Assembly: GCA_030596395.1 (NCBI GenBank)
Contig: JAUVKF010000018.1
Coordinates: forward strand, 1-47,575
From: Chlorobiota bacterium
GTDB taxonomy: Bacteria; Bacteroidota; Bacteroidia; Bacteroidales; F082
DNA: 47,575 nucleotides
Direction of reading: 5' to 3'
This document shows positions 32,582-41,548 of this stretch, in pieces. Position 1 is the stretch's first letter. Every line of letters begins with the position of its first letter. The notes below the pieces were generated by a model that ran no database searches, was not told where the DNA came from, and worked only from the letters and a program-made list of their open reading frames with translations. The translations under genes were made by a program, and so were the position numbers.

Positions 32582-33109
32582 TTAAAATGTTAATACAATA
32601 CCTATTCTATATGAGTTAGGTTGAATATTTGGGTAGATCATTAGTGAAGCTGTTGATTTATCATGGAAATAGAGCCTTTTCCATTTATAACTAAATGCAC
32701 CAATTACTGCACCAATGGCTCCACAACCTACAGTAAATCCAATATACATAGGTGCCCAATTAAAACCATCATAAAGTGGATCAGAGCTATATATTAAATG
32801 GGTTATTCCTACTGAAAAGAGGCCAATACCGGCTCCCCACAGTCCATATGACAATGCCTTTGATCCTTTTTTAACAGTAACATAATTAATTTCATCCACC
32901 GGTAATTGCAAAGTTAGTGGCGAACCGGATACCTTATAGCTGATGATCGTGTCATTAATCAGCTTCAGGTTACGCACTTTAAGGATTTTGTTGTTTTTCT
33001 GACGAATTCTGGCTGAAGAATAGTTCTTATTTTTTTGCATATATTCTTCTTGTGCAAATAATGAAATGCAGAAAAACAGAACTAAAAGTAAAAAACTAAA
33101 TTTTTTCAT
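32582..33109 (-). CDS. Envelope protein with two membrane segments, unknown
   Basis: This 175-residue protein has a signal peptide (1-19, LFAQ), a basic segment, then two glycine-rich hydrophobic stretches (about 87-106 ALSYGLWGAGIGLFSVGITH and 119-141). The C-terminus NSYRIGIVLTF ends in an aromatic residue, like outer-membrane strands. This layout is common in Bacteroidota proteins of unknown role that start with a short LKVRNLKLINDTIISY segment. It is co-directional and closely spaced (10 bp) with the next gene. Confidence 0.65.
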   Translation of the reverse strand: MKKFSFLLLVLFFCISLFAQEEYMQKNKNYSSARIRQKNNKILKVRNLKLINDTIISYKVSGSPLTLQLPVDEINYVTVKKGSKALSYGLWGAGIGLFSVGITHLIYSSDPLYDGFNWAPMYIGFTVGCGAIGAVIGAFSYKWKRLYFHDKSTASLMIYPNIQPNSYRIGIVLTF

Positions 33110-33154
33110 ATGGCTTCTGATATTTAATGATTTAAAGTTATCTGTGATTTATTA

Positions 33155-33760
33155 TTAATTCCCATAATTTATTGACAATGAGTAAATGAACTTTGAGTTA
33201 TATGAAAAATTATTATCAGTTCCTGTCATATACTTTCGTTCAATGTATTCGTCATAAGAATTGATATTGTTGTAGTGGGTAATGCTTCCTTCTTCCGGTA
33301 CATCCGGCCAATACACCCCTCCATAACTCCTACCAACATAGCACTCATTATATTGCCCTTCAGGGTAACTTAATTTCAAATTATAGCTGTTCCGTAATAG
33401 TGAATTTTCATTACCAACAAAACGATACTTGCCTACAGGTACATAATAAAAGGATTCAATCTCGAAGTTTTTATAGAGTAGATTCGCATTTATTATTGAG
33501 AAGGATATTTGTGTTGTTACAATTTTACCGAAATCAACAATCCCCCCTTTTTCCAACATTTTTGTTTCAATATCAAGAGTGCCGTCTAATGAATGCAGTA
33601 CAACCCAGACTTTATCTTTTACAAAGCCGTCTGTAAATTCTACAATGAACTTATTATCTGAATCAGTATTCGATTCTTCGTTCTTTTTGCAAGAAGCCAC
33701 CAACAAGAAAAGAAGTGCAATAAGAACAATACTTTGGAGGATTTTAATTTGGTTAAACAT
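33155..33760 (-). CDS. Lipoprotein sharing the VVLHSLDG domain
   Basis: This 201-residue lipoprotein has its lipobox at Cys24 (LLVASCKKNEES). The mature N-terminus FIVEFTDGFVKDKVWVVLHS, then LDGTLDIETK and GGIVDFGKI, aligns with the first part of the larger lipoprotein at 25857-27200. The conserved core is F-x-V-E-x-x-D-G-(Y/F)-x(5-6)-V-V-L-H-S-L-D-G. The C-terminal half is not shared. The fold is probably an immunoglobulin-like beta-sandwich, but that is a guess. No function is known to me. Confidence 0.72.
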   Translation of the reverse strand: MFNQIKILQSIVLIALLFLLVASCKKNEESNTDSDNKFIVEFTDGFVKDKVWVVLHSLDGTLDIETKMLEKGGIVDFGKIVTTQISFSIINANLLYKNFEIESFYYVPVGKYRFVGNENSLLRNSYNLKLSYPEGQYNECYVGRSYGGVYWPDVPEEGSITHYNNINSYDEYIERKYMTGTDNNFSYNSKFIYSLSINYGN

Positions 33761-33781
33761 ATATTTGGAAACTTTAATTAC

Positions 33782-34528
33782 TTAATCACCCATAAATCCA
33801 ATATTCATCATTATGCTAAACATGCTGTTCTTCATTTTGTAGCCGTCATTTAAATCCTCATCTACTATTGGTAAAAAATTATAGTTGTAGCGAAGTTCAA
33901 GCAGTATACTTTTTGAGAAAGCCACCCCAAATCCGCCATACAGGCCTGCATCAAATTTTTCAAACTCATCAAATTTTTCGCTGTCTTTATCGGTTTCCCC
34001 ATCAACAGTGATTTTGCTTTTCATTTTTGAAACTACTAGGTAGCTAACAGATGGCCCGGCAAAAAAATAGGGAACGGTTCTCTTGTCATCATCATTCAGA
34101 TTGACCCTGAATAATAAGGGCAATTCAATGTAGTTGGTTTGCATGATCATATCATGCTTAACATCTAAAGTGTATGTATCATAGTGATAGGTAAAGGTGA
34201 TTGTCCCATCATGTTTGAATTTTGTTCCTTTATAGGTATAGTTTAATTCGGGCCTTATGATAAACCGCTTGGTCACTAAGAACTCGTAGAATATTCCAAA
34301 GCAAATCCCGGTTCTTGGTTTCACCTCAAAGTTGTACCCTTTAAATCCTTCCAGAGCCATTCCCTGGTTTAAATCATCTGCAAATTTATCAGCGTCTCCG
34401 TTCCACTTCGCGAAATTCACCCCAAAGGTCATTCCGCCATTATAAGTTTGGGCTGATGCTATATTTGCGATACATAAGGCAACAGTTAACATCACCACTA
34501 AGAGGAAAAATGATTGTAATTTTTTCAT
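33782..34528 (-). CDS. Outer-membrane beta-barrel protein (PorT-like family)
   Basis: This 248-residue protein has a signal peptide (1-26, ASAQ) and alternating amphipathic strands ending in LLELRYNYNFLPIVDE and SMFSIMMNIGFMGD. The overall layout is the 8-stranded PorT-like barrel (outer membrane beta-barrel domain, PF13568 type). Segments such as RFIIRPELNYTYKGTKF and NYIELPLLFRVNL are typical. A structural or transport role in the outer membrane is likely. It is 21 bp upstream of the lipoprotein gene on the same strand and is the first gene of this envelope block. Confidence 0.85.
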   Translation of the reverse strand: MKKLQSFFLLVVMLTVALCIANIASAQTYNGGMTFGVNFAKWNGDADKFADDLNQGMALEGFKGYNFEVKPRTGICFGIFYEFLVTKRFIIRPELNYTYKGTKFKHDGTITFTYHYDTYTLDVKHDMIMQTNYIELPLLFRVNLNDDDKRTVPYFFAGPSVSYLVVSKMKSKITVDGETDKDSEKFDEFEKFDAGLYGGFGVAFSKSILLELRYNYNFLPIVDEDLNDGYKMKNSMFSIMMNIGFMGD

Positions 34529-34639
34529 ATTCGTAAGTTTGGTTTATTACTATTGATATAGCCATTGTTTATTCTAATTCTCTTTGCTCAAATATATGTT
34601 AGTAATATACACAGGTCAATTACCCAATTGGGCCATTTT

Positions 34640-35296
34640 TCATTCATCAATAAGTCCATTTTCAGCGGCAAAACAAGACAGTGTTGCGATATTCGATAAA
34701 TCGAGTTTTTTTAATATGTTTTTTCTATGCCTGTTCACTGTATTGGGCTGGATCATTAATTTATCTGCTATTTCAGTATAACTAAGGCCTTTAGCGATAA
34801 AGGGGATGATCTCCCGTTCTCTGATTGTTAGCAGTTCGATACGTTTCTGGTTTCGGAATCGCATTCGCTCCCTAAAAAGGCAGTCAAGTTGAATTTCGGT
34901 ATCAGGAGGTGTGCTTACATCAATAAGCAAACCCAGAAGTAATATTGCAGCACCAGTGTAATCATGCTTAAAAACAGATACATTTGAGAAAACCCAAATC
35001 CATTTACCATTTTTGTGTCTGATCCTGTATACCCCTGACCAATACACACCTTTCTTTTTCCTAAAAAAGTCTATTCTTGATTTTAATAGCGTTCTGTCTG
35101 AAGGATGTAAGTGCTTTTTGTCGACTTCAATTTCTGAAAATATGTGGTCATCTTCATCGTAACCGGTAATATCAGATAATTTATTATTAAGCCATACAAG
35201 CTTTGATGTGCGGATATCAAATATATATAGCGCTGCGCCGATGTTTTGTAAAACTTCTTCATGGTTGTAATCAGTGTTTTGCTGGAAATCTACCAT
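34640..35296 (-). CDS. PAS domain LuxR-type transcriptional regulator
   Basis: This 218-residue cytosolic protein has an N-terminal PAS domain (about 15-130; IGAALYIFDIRTSKLVWLNN, GVYWSGVYRIRHKNGKWIWV). A C-terminal LuxR/GerE helix-turn-helix follows (about 153-215; LTIREREIIPFIAKGLSYTE, IADKLMIQPNTVNRHRKNIL). It lacks a receiver domain, so the PAS domain probably senses a ligand or redox state, or partners with another protein. It is divergent from the CHAT-sigma operon, with about 95 bp between start codons, and is the best candidate regulator for that operon or for the envelope block on its own strand. The start is the ATG at 35296-35294. Confidence 0.88.
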   Translation of the reverse strand: MVDFQQNTDYNHEEVLQNIGAALYIFDIRTSKLVWLNNKLSDITGYDEDDHIFSEIEVDKKHLHPSDRTLLKSRIDFFRKKKGVYWSGVYRIRHKNGKWIWVFSNVSVFKHDYTGAAILLLGLLIDVSTPPDTEIQLDCLFRERMRFRNQKRIELLTIREREIIPFIAKGLSYTEIADKLMIQPNTVNRHRKNILKKLDLSNIATLSCFAAENGLIDE

Positions 35297-35390
35297 GGTT
35301 TGTGTGTTAAAGGATTCTGAAAATATATATGCAACTCTGCCAACGGTTTGGAGATTTCAATCCACCATTTTTTATATTTTTACGAGAAGT

Positions 35391-38207
35391 ATGATTGAAC
35401 CAATTTCATTAAGCTCTCTAAAAAGATACTTACAAACTCGAAGAGCAGCTACAGTATTAATGATCTGTATTTTTTTAATGCCCTCCTTAAGCCTGTTCTC
35501 TATTAGCGATAGTGAAAGTTTTATTCATGACCAGACACTGGAAGGGGAGGCCTTTTTAGAAGGCTTAAAGTATGATAGTGCGGAGATTATATTGTCCGGA
35601 TTAATGCCGGTTCTGGAAAAAAATAAAGACTGGAAGAATTATTGCAAGATCTCAAATAAATATATCATCTCACTGTGGCGACAAGGCAAGCTTTCTGAAG
35701 CGGAGCAGATTGCCCGTAAAACTCTCGGCATATGCAAAGAACAGCTTGGGGAAGAGCACCCTGAAACAATTCGTTGCAATATTAATAATGGCGTAATATG
35801 CTTTCTCAGTGGAAAACCCATGAGTATTACATATTTTCGAAAAGCAGTCATTTTGGCTGAACGTTTATATGGGGACAATCATCCCTTAACGGCAGAAGCC
35901 TACGAGTGGCTCGGCTGTACACACGAAAGCGCAAATAATGCTATGCATGCTTATCGATATCTAAAAAAATCATTGCAAATCTGGAAAAACACCAAAGGCA
36001 ATAACCATCCGGACCTTGGCAACATTTACAGGTATTTTGGATTGTATTACAAGCGGTTTGGACAATTGGATTCTGCCATGCTTTGTTTTAACAAATCAAA
36101 AAAGCTATTTGATTTGAAATACGGAAAGTATAACTACAAATCGGTAAAATGCCTCAACAACATTTGTGATGTTTATGAAGTAATTGAACAATACGACACC
36201 ACCAAAATTATTTATGCCTATGCCTTGGATTTACTCAGCAAATCGGAGGCTCCCAACAGGTATATTTATATGATGACCTATTTTAATTTGGGGGAGTTAT
36301 ACCAAAGGGAAGGGGACTTTTTAAAAGCAATTCAATTTTTTCAGAAAACCCTGCCGCTTTATTTTCCAGGCTTTAAAGCTGAAGATATTTATTCCAACCC
36401 GGAAGAAATTGGTGAATATCCTTATCAGGTTATAAAAATGGTCTTGTTTTGGAAAGCAAGGAGTTTTATCGAGTTAGCGAAAACAGACAGCACTAACCAA
36501 CTAAAATACCTCAAGGCAGCTTACAATTGCTATTCAGATGCTTCCCGTGTTATTGATAATATCAAATACCAGTTAAGTAATTATGCGGATTTGTTAAACC
36601 ATGAAAATTCGCATGCTAATCTGATGGTGGAGCTGGCTGAGAATGCCTTAGAAATCTATTCCCTTACCGATGATGCTTTGTATTTTGAACGGGCGCTTCA
36701 ATACCTGGAAAAGAACAAGCAAATGGTGTTGTTCGCATCAAGTAATACGGATCACGATGAGGATAATCCATCTTACGGATATGAGCAAAAAGCAGGGAAA
36801 TTACAGGCAAGGTACAACCAACTCTTGAATATGTCAACACTTTGGGATGCAGATAATGATTTAGCGTACTTTAATGAGCGCCAAATCAATATAAAAATTG
36901 AAATGGATCAACTCAAATGGGAAATAGAACAAGTGCATCATAAACATGAATACAGGACAAAAGAAACGGCTGGCATAAGCCTGGCACAAATACGTAAAAC
37001 GCTGCAGGATGACCAGGTATTAATTCAATTTACCGAGTTTTGCCATGATTATATTTCAAAACCCGAAAGGATTTTAAGCCTTATAATAACTCAAAACCAA
37101 ATTGCATATTATACTATCGATGGCGAACAAGCATACAACCTGATAGCTGAATACTACAACTTGATTTCAAACAGAAACCCGACTGTAAAAGTTGACTCAA
37201 TTGGCCACGAACTTTATAATCTGTTACTGGGTCATTGGGAAAATCTGATTGATGGTAAGGATATAATTATTATACCGTCGCAGCATATAAGTCTGGTAGC
37301 TTTTGATGCTTTACCTGTTTCTTTCGTCAAAGAAGGTCGTGTGGCTTATCTTATTGAAAAGCATGCTGTCTGGAAGGATTTTTCAATCTCCTCATTTGTT
37401 AATTACAAAGATGATGGAAAAGCCGAAGAATTGAAGGTACTTGCTATGGCACCGGGTTTCACCAAAGAAAACAAACTACAGATTGCCATGCTGACGAAAC
37501 GCGATACAAGTTTAATCAACCTTGCTGGTGCCGAACGTGAGTGCATGGAAATCAGTGGCCTGTTAAACACAAAACTAATTACAGGTTTTGAAGCAACCGA
37601 GGATATATTTAAGTCTCTGTCATCCGAATTTCCGCTCATTCATCTTTCAACACATGGTGTGCCCTGTAAGTTTAATGAAGAAACAGTAAGGCTTGCATTT
37701 AGTAAACGTAATGATACTATTGAAGATGGCTTTTTAAGCATGTATGAGGTTTTTAACCTGGATTTGAATGCAGAATTAGTGGTTATTAGTGCTTGTAAAA
37801 CCGGGATAGGAAAACTTAACAAAGGCGAAGGTAATTTAAACCTCGGTTGGGCATTTTCAAAAGCTGGTGCTAAATCTGTTGTAATTAGTCTTTGGGATGC
37901 AAACGATTATGCCTCTTCGAAAATTATGCCAGTCTTTTACAAATTGCTGGCTGATGGTCATACCAAGCCAAGCGCATTACATCAGGCAAAACTTGAATTC
38001 CTTACATCTTCGGATGATTTAACCAGCAACCCATATTTTTGGGCAGGTTTTGAATACTATGGAAATAACCAGGGGATAATTTCGAAAAGCAAGATATTGC
38101 CCGAATATATTTGGGGAATAGTTTTGGTGTGTAGCTTAATTTTAGCAGTTATAGCAGCAATGGGCAAAAAGCTTTTTGCAAACAAAGAACATTTAGATGC
38201 CAGATAA
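35391..38207 (+). CDS. TPR-CHAT domain protease with C-terminal membrane anchor
   Basis: This 938-residue protein is read from the ATG at 35391. A longer frame from 35274 overlaps the divergent regulator and is less likely. An N-terminal hydrophobic segment (about 20-37) is followed by long TPR-type helices (about 60-540) with EEHPETIRCN, NHPLTAEAYEWLG and NHPDLGNIYRYFG. The CHAT caspase-like domain occupies about 590-895. The catalytic pair is visible: His755 in IHLSTHGV and Cys802 in LVVISACKTGIG. A transmembrane helix (about 905-925) sits near the C-terminus. CHAT proteins are cysteine proteases that cut specific partners. The gene overlaps the sigma-like gene by 11 bp and is followed by an anti-sigma-like membrane protein, so that protein is the prime candidate substrate (inference). 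Confidence 0.9.
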   Translation: MIEPISLSSLKRYLQTRRAATVLMICIFLMPSLSLFSISDSESFIHDQTLEGEAFLEGLKYDSAEIILSGLMPVLEKNKDWKNYCKISNKYIISLWRQGKLSEAEQIARKTLGICKEQLGEEHPETIRCNINNGVICFLSGKPMSITYFRKAVILAERLYGDNHPLTAEAYEWLGCTHESANNAMHAYRYLKKSLQIWKNTKGNNHPDLGNIYRYFGLYYKRFGQLDSAMLCFNKSKKLFDLKYGKYNYKSVKCLNNICDVYEVIEQYDTTKIIYAYALDLLSKSEAPNRYIYMMTYFNLGELYQREGDFLKAIQFFQKTLPLYFPGFKAEDIYSNPEEIGEYPYQVIKMVLFWKARSFIELAKTDSTNQLKYLKAAYNCYSDASRVIDNIKYQLSNYADLLNHENSHANLMVELAENALEIYSLTDDALYFERALQYLEKNKQMVLFASSNTDHDEDNPSYGYEQKAGKLQARYNQLLNMSTLWDADNDLAYFNERQINIKIEMDQLKWEIEQVHHKHEYRTKETAGISLAQIRKTLQDDQVLIQFTEFCHDYISKPERILSLIITQNQIAYYTIDGEQAYNLIAEYYNLISNRNPTVKVDSIGHELYNLLLGHWENLIDGKDIIIIPSQHISLVAFDALPVSFVKEGRVAYLIEKHAVWKDFSISSFVNYKDDGKAEELKVLAMAPGFTKENKLQIAMLTKRDTSLINLAGAERECMEISGLLNTKLITGFEATEDIFKSLSSEFPLIHLSTHGVPCKFNEETVRLAFSKRNDTIEDGFLSMYEVFNLDLNAELVVISACKTGIGKLNKGEGNLNLGWAFSKAGAKSVVISLWDANDYASSKIMPVFYKLLADGHTKPSALHQAKLEFLTSSDDLTSNPYFWAGFEYYGNNQGIISKSKILPEYIWGIVLVCSLILAVIAAMGKKLFANKEHLDAR

Positions 38208-39027
38208 CAAAAGCGAAATCAGGTTGTTAAATGATAATCCAGGTGAATTGGTTCTTATTTACCAGGATATAATTAATACCATTATTCAAAAGACGCTAAT
38301 CAATCCGGGTTTTCTTCACTGGCAGAGCCGCCAAGATATTTGTCAAACAATTAATGAACGCCTTTTAATAAAAATACCATATATAAAGGCGCATTACAAT
38401 GGTGTTTCTTTGTTACGGACTTATTTTTCAGTAATTATCAGAAACATGTGCATGGAATATTGCCGGTTGCAGGTAAGGCAGGAAACAATCTACACCATTA
38501 ATCCTGAGGATTTTTCCGCACCAGGTGTAAAGAAGAAAGTTTATAAAAAAAAGTATTACACAACTCTTTTACAAGAAGATCATATCTACACTTCCGGGTA
38601 CGAAACTGAAAAGAAAATTATTCTTGAATTCGAGTATCGAAGATTTGATGCAATACTAAATACATACACAAAGCAAAGGGCAAAGATTGAATTGTGCCTG
38701 AAATATTTATTTCAAATTCCGTGCTGTTTAAACGACCTCAAGGCTTATTGGCCTGACGCTACAAATACACACCTGAAAATGTTAATCGGGAATTCTTACG
38801 AAAAGGTAAAAGTGAGAAAAAGTGATATGTATAAATCTCTTACTCGGTTAATAAATAATTGTGAAAATAAAAACAACACAGATGATGCAATCAGAAAATG
38901 GTTAGCAGATAAAATTTGCGATTTGATCAATTTATTAAATGGAGATTCACAACAGGCATATTTTGATAAGGAAACGTTTCAATATTTCGTTGAAAAATAT
39001 TACAGTATTAAAGAATGTAAAGAATAA
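38197..39027 (+). CDS. Divergent sigma-70 (ECF-like) factor, CHAT-associated
   Basis: This 276-residue cytosolic protein has no signal peptide. The N-terminal third looks like sigma region 2 of ECF factors: an acidic start, ELVLIYQDIINTIIQKTLIN, then LLIKIPYIKAHYNGVSLLRT and YFSVIIRNMCMEYCR, the helix that meets the -10 element. The second half is divergent, and a standard region 4 helix-turn-helix is not obvious; LNDLKAYWPDATNTHLKML may take that place. The ATG at 38197 overlaps the CHAT stop codon by 11 bp, so translation is probably coupled. Followed after 49 bp by the zinc-finger anti-sigma-like gene, it is most simply read as a sigma factor under that protein's control. The sigma assignment rests on region 2 only. 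Confidence 0.62.
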   Translation: MPDNKSEIRLLNDNPGELVLIYQDIINTIIQKTLINPGFLHWQSRQDICQTINERLLIKIPYIKAHYNGVSLLRTYFSVIIRNMCMEYCRLQVRQETIYTINPEDFSAPGVKKKVYKKKYYTTLLQEDHIYTSGYETEKKIILEFEYRRFDAILNTYTKQRAKIELCLKYLFQIPCCLNDLKAYWPDATNTHLKMLIGNSYEKVKVRKSDMYKSLTRLINNCENKNNTDDAIRKWLADKICDLINLLNGDSQQAYFDKETFQYFVEKYYSIKECKE

Positions 39028-39076
39028 GTTCCATTTTGATGGATAAACTTTGTATATATTAATTGAAGAAGAAAGC

Positions 39077-39859
39077 ATGTTGGAAACAAGCAATATAGAC
39101 AAGCTGTTTAATGAAAGCGGTCACCTGACGGAAGAAGGTATCGCAATATGGGTGGATGCGTTACAATATAAAACCGAGGAGAGATTGCCTCAAAAAATCC
39201 GGGCGCATGTTGAAACCTGCCTTGAGTGCAAGTCAGCTATTATTGACACGTTTTCAATATTCGATCAGGAAGGCCACTCCCTCACTCAGCATCCGTATTT
39301 CGGAGATGAAGTCCACAAGCAAAAACGCCCTGCGAGAAACACAACAAACTTATGGCTTAAAATTGCTGCATCTGTTATATTACTTATATCAATTATAATT
39401 GTTCTGTTGCTTCAATTTAAACCGACTAATAACAATAAGGATTTGTTTGCTGAATATTTCTCCCCTTATCCAAATATACTAACGGAAAGGAATATTACAA
39501 AGGAATATGATAACAAACTACTTATTGTTGCCCTGGATAATTATGATAAAGGGGAATTCAATAAAGCAAATCAAATATTCGAAGAATTAGTTAAACCGGA
39601 AGTTGTTTCCGATACAGTCCTTTTTTATTATGGCAACACCAGTCTGGCAACAGGAGATACAGATCAGGCAATTAAATCATTTGAGCAGCTATTACTGGAT
39701 ACAGACAGCCGGTTTTTACTACAAGCTGAATGGTATCTTGCCCTTGCTTACCTTTCAGAGAACAAGGTGGATCAGTGCAGGTTATACCTTAAAAAAATTA
39801 TTGAAAAAGAAACTCATTTAAATATCAAAGCACAGGAATTATTCAATAAGATCGGGTAG
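39077..39859 (+). CDS. Membrane anti-sigma-like protein: zinc finger, TM helix, TPRs
   Basis: This 260-residue protein is read from the ATG at 39077 (a TTG nine codons upstream is possible). The N-terminal cytosolic part carries the zinc-binding anti-sigma motif His44-x3-Cys48-x2-Cys51 (AHVETCLECKSAI). A single transmembrane helix follows (about 92-113, LWLKIAASVILLISIIIVLL). The remaining roughly 145 residues are TPR-like (ALDNYDKGEFNKANQIFEEL, YYGNTSLATGDTDQAIKSFE), probably on the far side of the membrane. ZAS-type anti-sigma factors hold an ECF sigma until proteolysis releases it. Directly after a CHAT protease and a sigma-like gene, this protein is the likely sigma inhibitor and cleavage target. 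Confidence 0.75.
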   Translation: MLETSNIDKLFNESGHLTEEGIAIWVDALQYKTEERLPQKIRAHVETCLECKSAIIDTFSIFDQEGHSLTQHPYFGDEVHKQKRPARNTTNLWLKIAASVILLISIIIVLLLQFKPTNNNKDLFAEYFSPYPNILTERNITKEYDNKLLIVALDNYDKGEFNKANQIFEELVKPEVVSDTVLFYYGNTSLATGDTDQAIKSFEQLLLDTDSRFLLQAEWYLALAYLSENKVDQCRLYLKKIIEKETHLNIKAQELFNKIG

Positions 39860-39872
39860 GAGACAAACTAAA

Positions 39873-39912
39873 ATCAGGGTGCTGATCAAAGCATCAGCAA
39901 TTGAACCCTGAT
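39873..39912. terminator. Bidirectional hairpin after the CHAT-sigma operon
   Basis: ATCAGGGT (39873-39880) pairs with ACCCTGAT (39905-39912), and inside it GCTGAT (39881-39886) pairs with ATCAGC (39893-39898). It lies between two convergent genes with 80 bp between their stops, so it probably terminates both; the plus side lacks a long T-run. Confidence 0.7.
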
Positions 39913-39939
39913 ATAACCCCCTTTTTCAGAGGCGCTATC

Positions 39940-41223
39940 CTATTTCTGCAAAAGTTTTTTGAACTTATTAATAGTTACTTCGATGGATTGGTCGGGTTCG
40001 ATGTAATTGTATTTTCCCCAGTAATTTTCATCAGTAAATGCTGCCAGTGTTTCGGTAAGTACCTGGTTCTCTTTAAATCTTTCGCTTGCTTTAAAGCGTG
40101 TGGCATTTTCGTGGCTCCTGTCGGTAATCGCTATTTCTAATTTTGTAGTATAATGAGTTGCAAATAGTTTCCTTCTCCATTTCACCTTAAATTTTACTTC
40201 CCCTTTGGCATAATTGAAATACCACTTCCCATCCTGTTCATGGTATTTTACAATATAGTGTGTAAATGTTGGTGTAACAGTGACACCGATCGGTTTTTTC
40301 CTGATAAATATTTCGCTTGCTGCCCTAGGGTCATTCAGGTTTAAATGAAAATCGGCAGCCGTAAGCGCATAGCGATTAACATCCACATAAAATTTGCCCG
40401 AATACAGCACCTCGTTTTCATTTATCGGATCAAATGCGATAATATAATTCAGCTTTCCGTCAAGCATGATCTCCCCGATAAGTTTGAACTTATATTTATC
40501 AAGCATTTCGCGGTTTAACAGAAGATCGCGGTTTTTAACTATATCGAGTAGTAAGCCAGTCCCTGGTCCTCCCTGCAATTTGAACAGGAGGGTATCCATT
40601 TTTTTCACATTCATACCTGTCCTGCCTTTAAGTATTTGTACCTGGTCGTTTAGTGCACTTCTGTAAGCTGTTTTATAGATGTTTACGATAGCTTCGGCCA
40701 GCGAGACATAATTGTTTTTCTTTTGTACTGACTCACGGTAAAATCCGGTCATCTGGTAGGGAATGTCGGAATAATTATTTTCTATGTTATTCATGACCTT
40801 CAGGATGATATCGTAAACAGGCCCGGGAGTAATTACAATTTCTTTCAGCGTGATCACCGATTCTTCGAGGCTCAGTATATTTTTCTTTTTTGTAAGGTCA
40901 CTGATGGAAAATATAAGGTTTTTGTATCCCAGGTACGATATAATAATATTCTGTGGTTTGCTCTTTTTACTGATTTTTAAGATAAAGTTGCCTTCATTGT
41001 TTGAAACCGTTGCTGTATTTTCCCCTTCAACGGTAATCGTGGCAAACGATAAGGGCTCACCTGTTTTGGCATCAACCACCTTCCCTTTGTATTCATTAAA
41101 ACTTAAGGTGTCGGATGTTATTAAATTAAACATAACAGCCAGACCATTGGGGGGAGCTGCTTTTGCTGCGGCAACCATGATTAAGATTACCAATACCGGT
41201 AAATATTTTATTCCTGTTTTCAT
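39940..41223 (-). CDS. Secreted protein with carboxypeptidase-regulatory-like domain
   Basis: This protein of about 427 residues is read from the ATG at 41223-41221, which gives a clean signal peptide (MKTGIKYLPVLVILIMV, ending AKA). A longer frame from 41280 lacks a plausible N-terminus. The CarboxypepD_reg-like beta domain (about 35-120; YKGKVVDAKTGEPLSFATIT) is followed by a 300-residue region with QMTGFYRESVQKKNNYVSLA and NRYALTAADFHLNL, typical of Bacteroidota envelope proteins of unknown role. No TonB plug or barrel is present, so it is not a SusC-type transporter. Confidence 0.82.
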   Translation of the reverse strand: MKTGIKYLPVLVILIMVAAAKAAPPNGLAVMFNLITSDTLSFNEYKGKVVDAKTGEPLSFATITVEGENTATVSNNEGNFILKISKKSKPQNIIISYLGYKNLIFSISDLTKKKNILSLEESVITLKEIVITPGPVYDIILKVMNNIENNYSDIPYQMTGFYRESVQKKNNYVSLAEAIVNIYKTAYRSALNDQVQILKGRTGMNVKKMDTLLFKLQGGPGTGLLLDIVKNRDLLLNREMLDKYKFKLIGEIMLDGKLNYIIAFDPINENEVLYSGKFYVDVNRYALTAADFHLNLNDPRAASEIFIRKKPIGVTVTPTFTHYIVKYHEQDGKWYFNYAKGEVKFKVKWRRKLFATHYTTKLEIAITDRSHENATRFKASERFKENQVLTETLAAFTDENYWGKYNYIEPDQSIEVTINKFKKLLQK

Positions 41224-41289
41224 GATTGAAACGATTATTACAAATCTAATTATTAATAATGTGTTGTCTGAATTATTCAATGACTATTT

Positions 41290-41430
41290 TTCCTTTTCTA
41301 CCGATGTTTTTCCGATTCAAACCTGCTTAACATCTTCCTCAAGTCTCCCATTCCCGGACGGCAAGTGGGGAGTACCTGATTTGGTCTTCATTCGATGTTC
41401 CGCAACAAGTGGTCCTCTGGCGAACTTCAA
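41290..41430. other. Intergenic segment, GC-richer than its flanks, with hairpin
   Basis: Between the divergent genes at 41223 and 41549 is a stretch less AT-rich than its surroundings. It contains CTCCCATT (about 41344) facing AAGTGGGGAG (about 41362), which can form a hairpin. Short frames cross it on both strands, but none has a start signal or recognisable domain. It may be a small repeat or relic; I see nothing firm. Confidence 0.3.
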
Positions 41431-41503
41431 ACGCATAAAAAACGTACTGGAAATACTCGTATTTATTTGTGAAAAACTTGTTTTTATATTTACCGTATAC
41501 CAA

Positions 41504-41533
41504 TTGGAACAATAAAAACGTTCAATACATTTG
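41504..41533 (+). promoter_or_regulatory. Promoter of the 885-residue secreted protein gene
   Basis: TTG (41504-41506), a 19-bp spacer and TACATTTG (41526-41533) match the Bacteroidota promoter consensus. The leader to the GTG start at 41549 would be only about 10 nt, which is very short. Confidence 0.65.
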
Positions 41534-41548
41534 CAGATTGATTGAGTT

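Noticed and set aside
35274..35390. N-terminal extension of the CHAT protein
   Set aside because: It overlaps the start of the divergent PAS-LuxR gene and lacks a signal peptide; the ATG at 35391 gives a better N-terminus.
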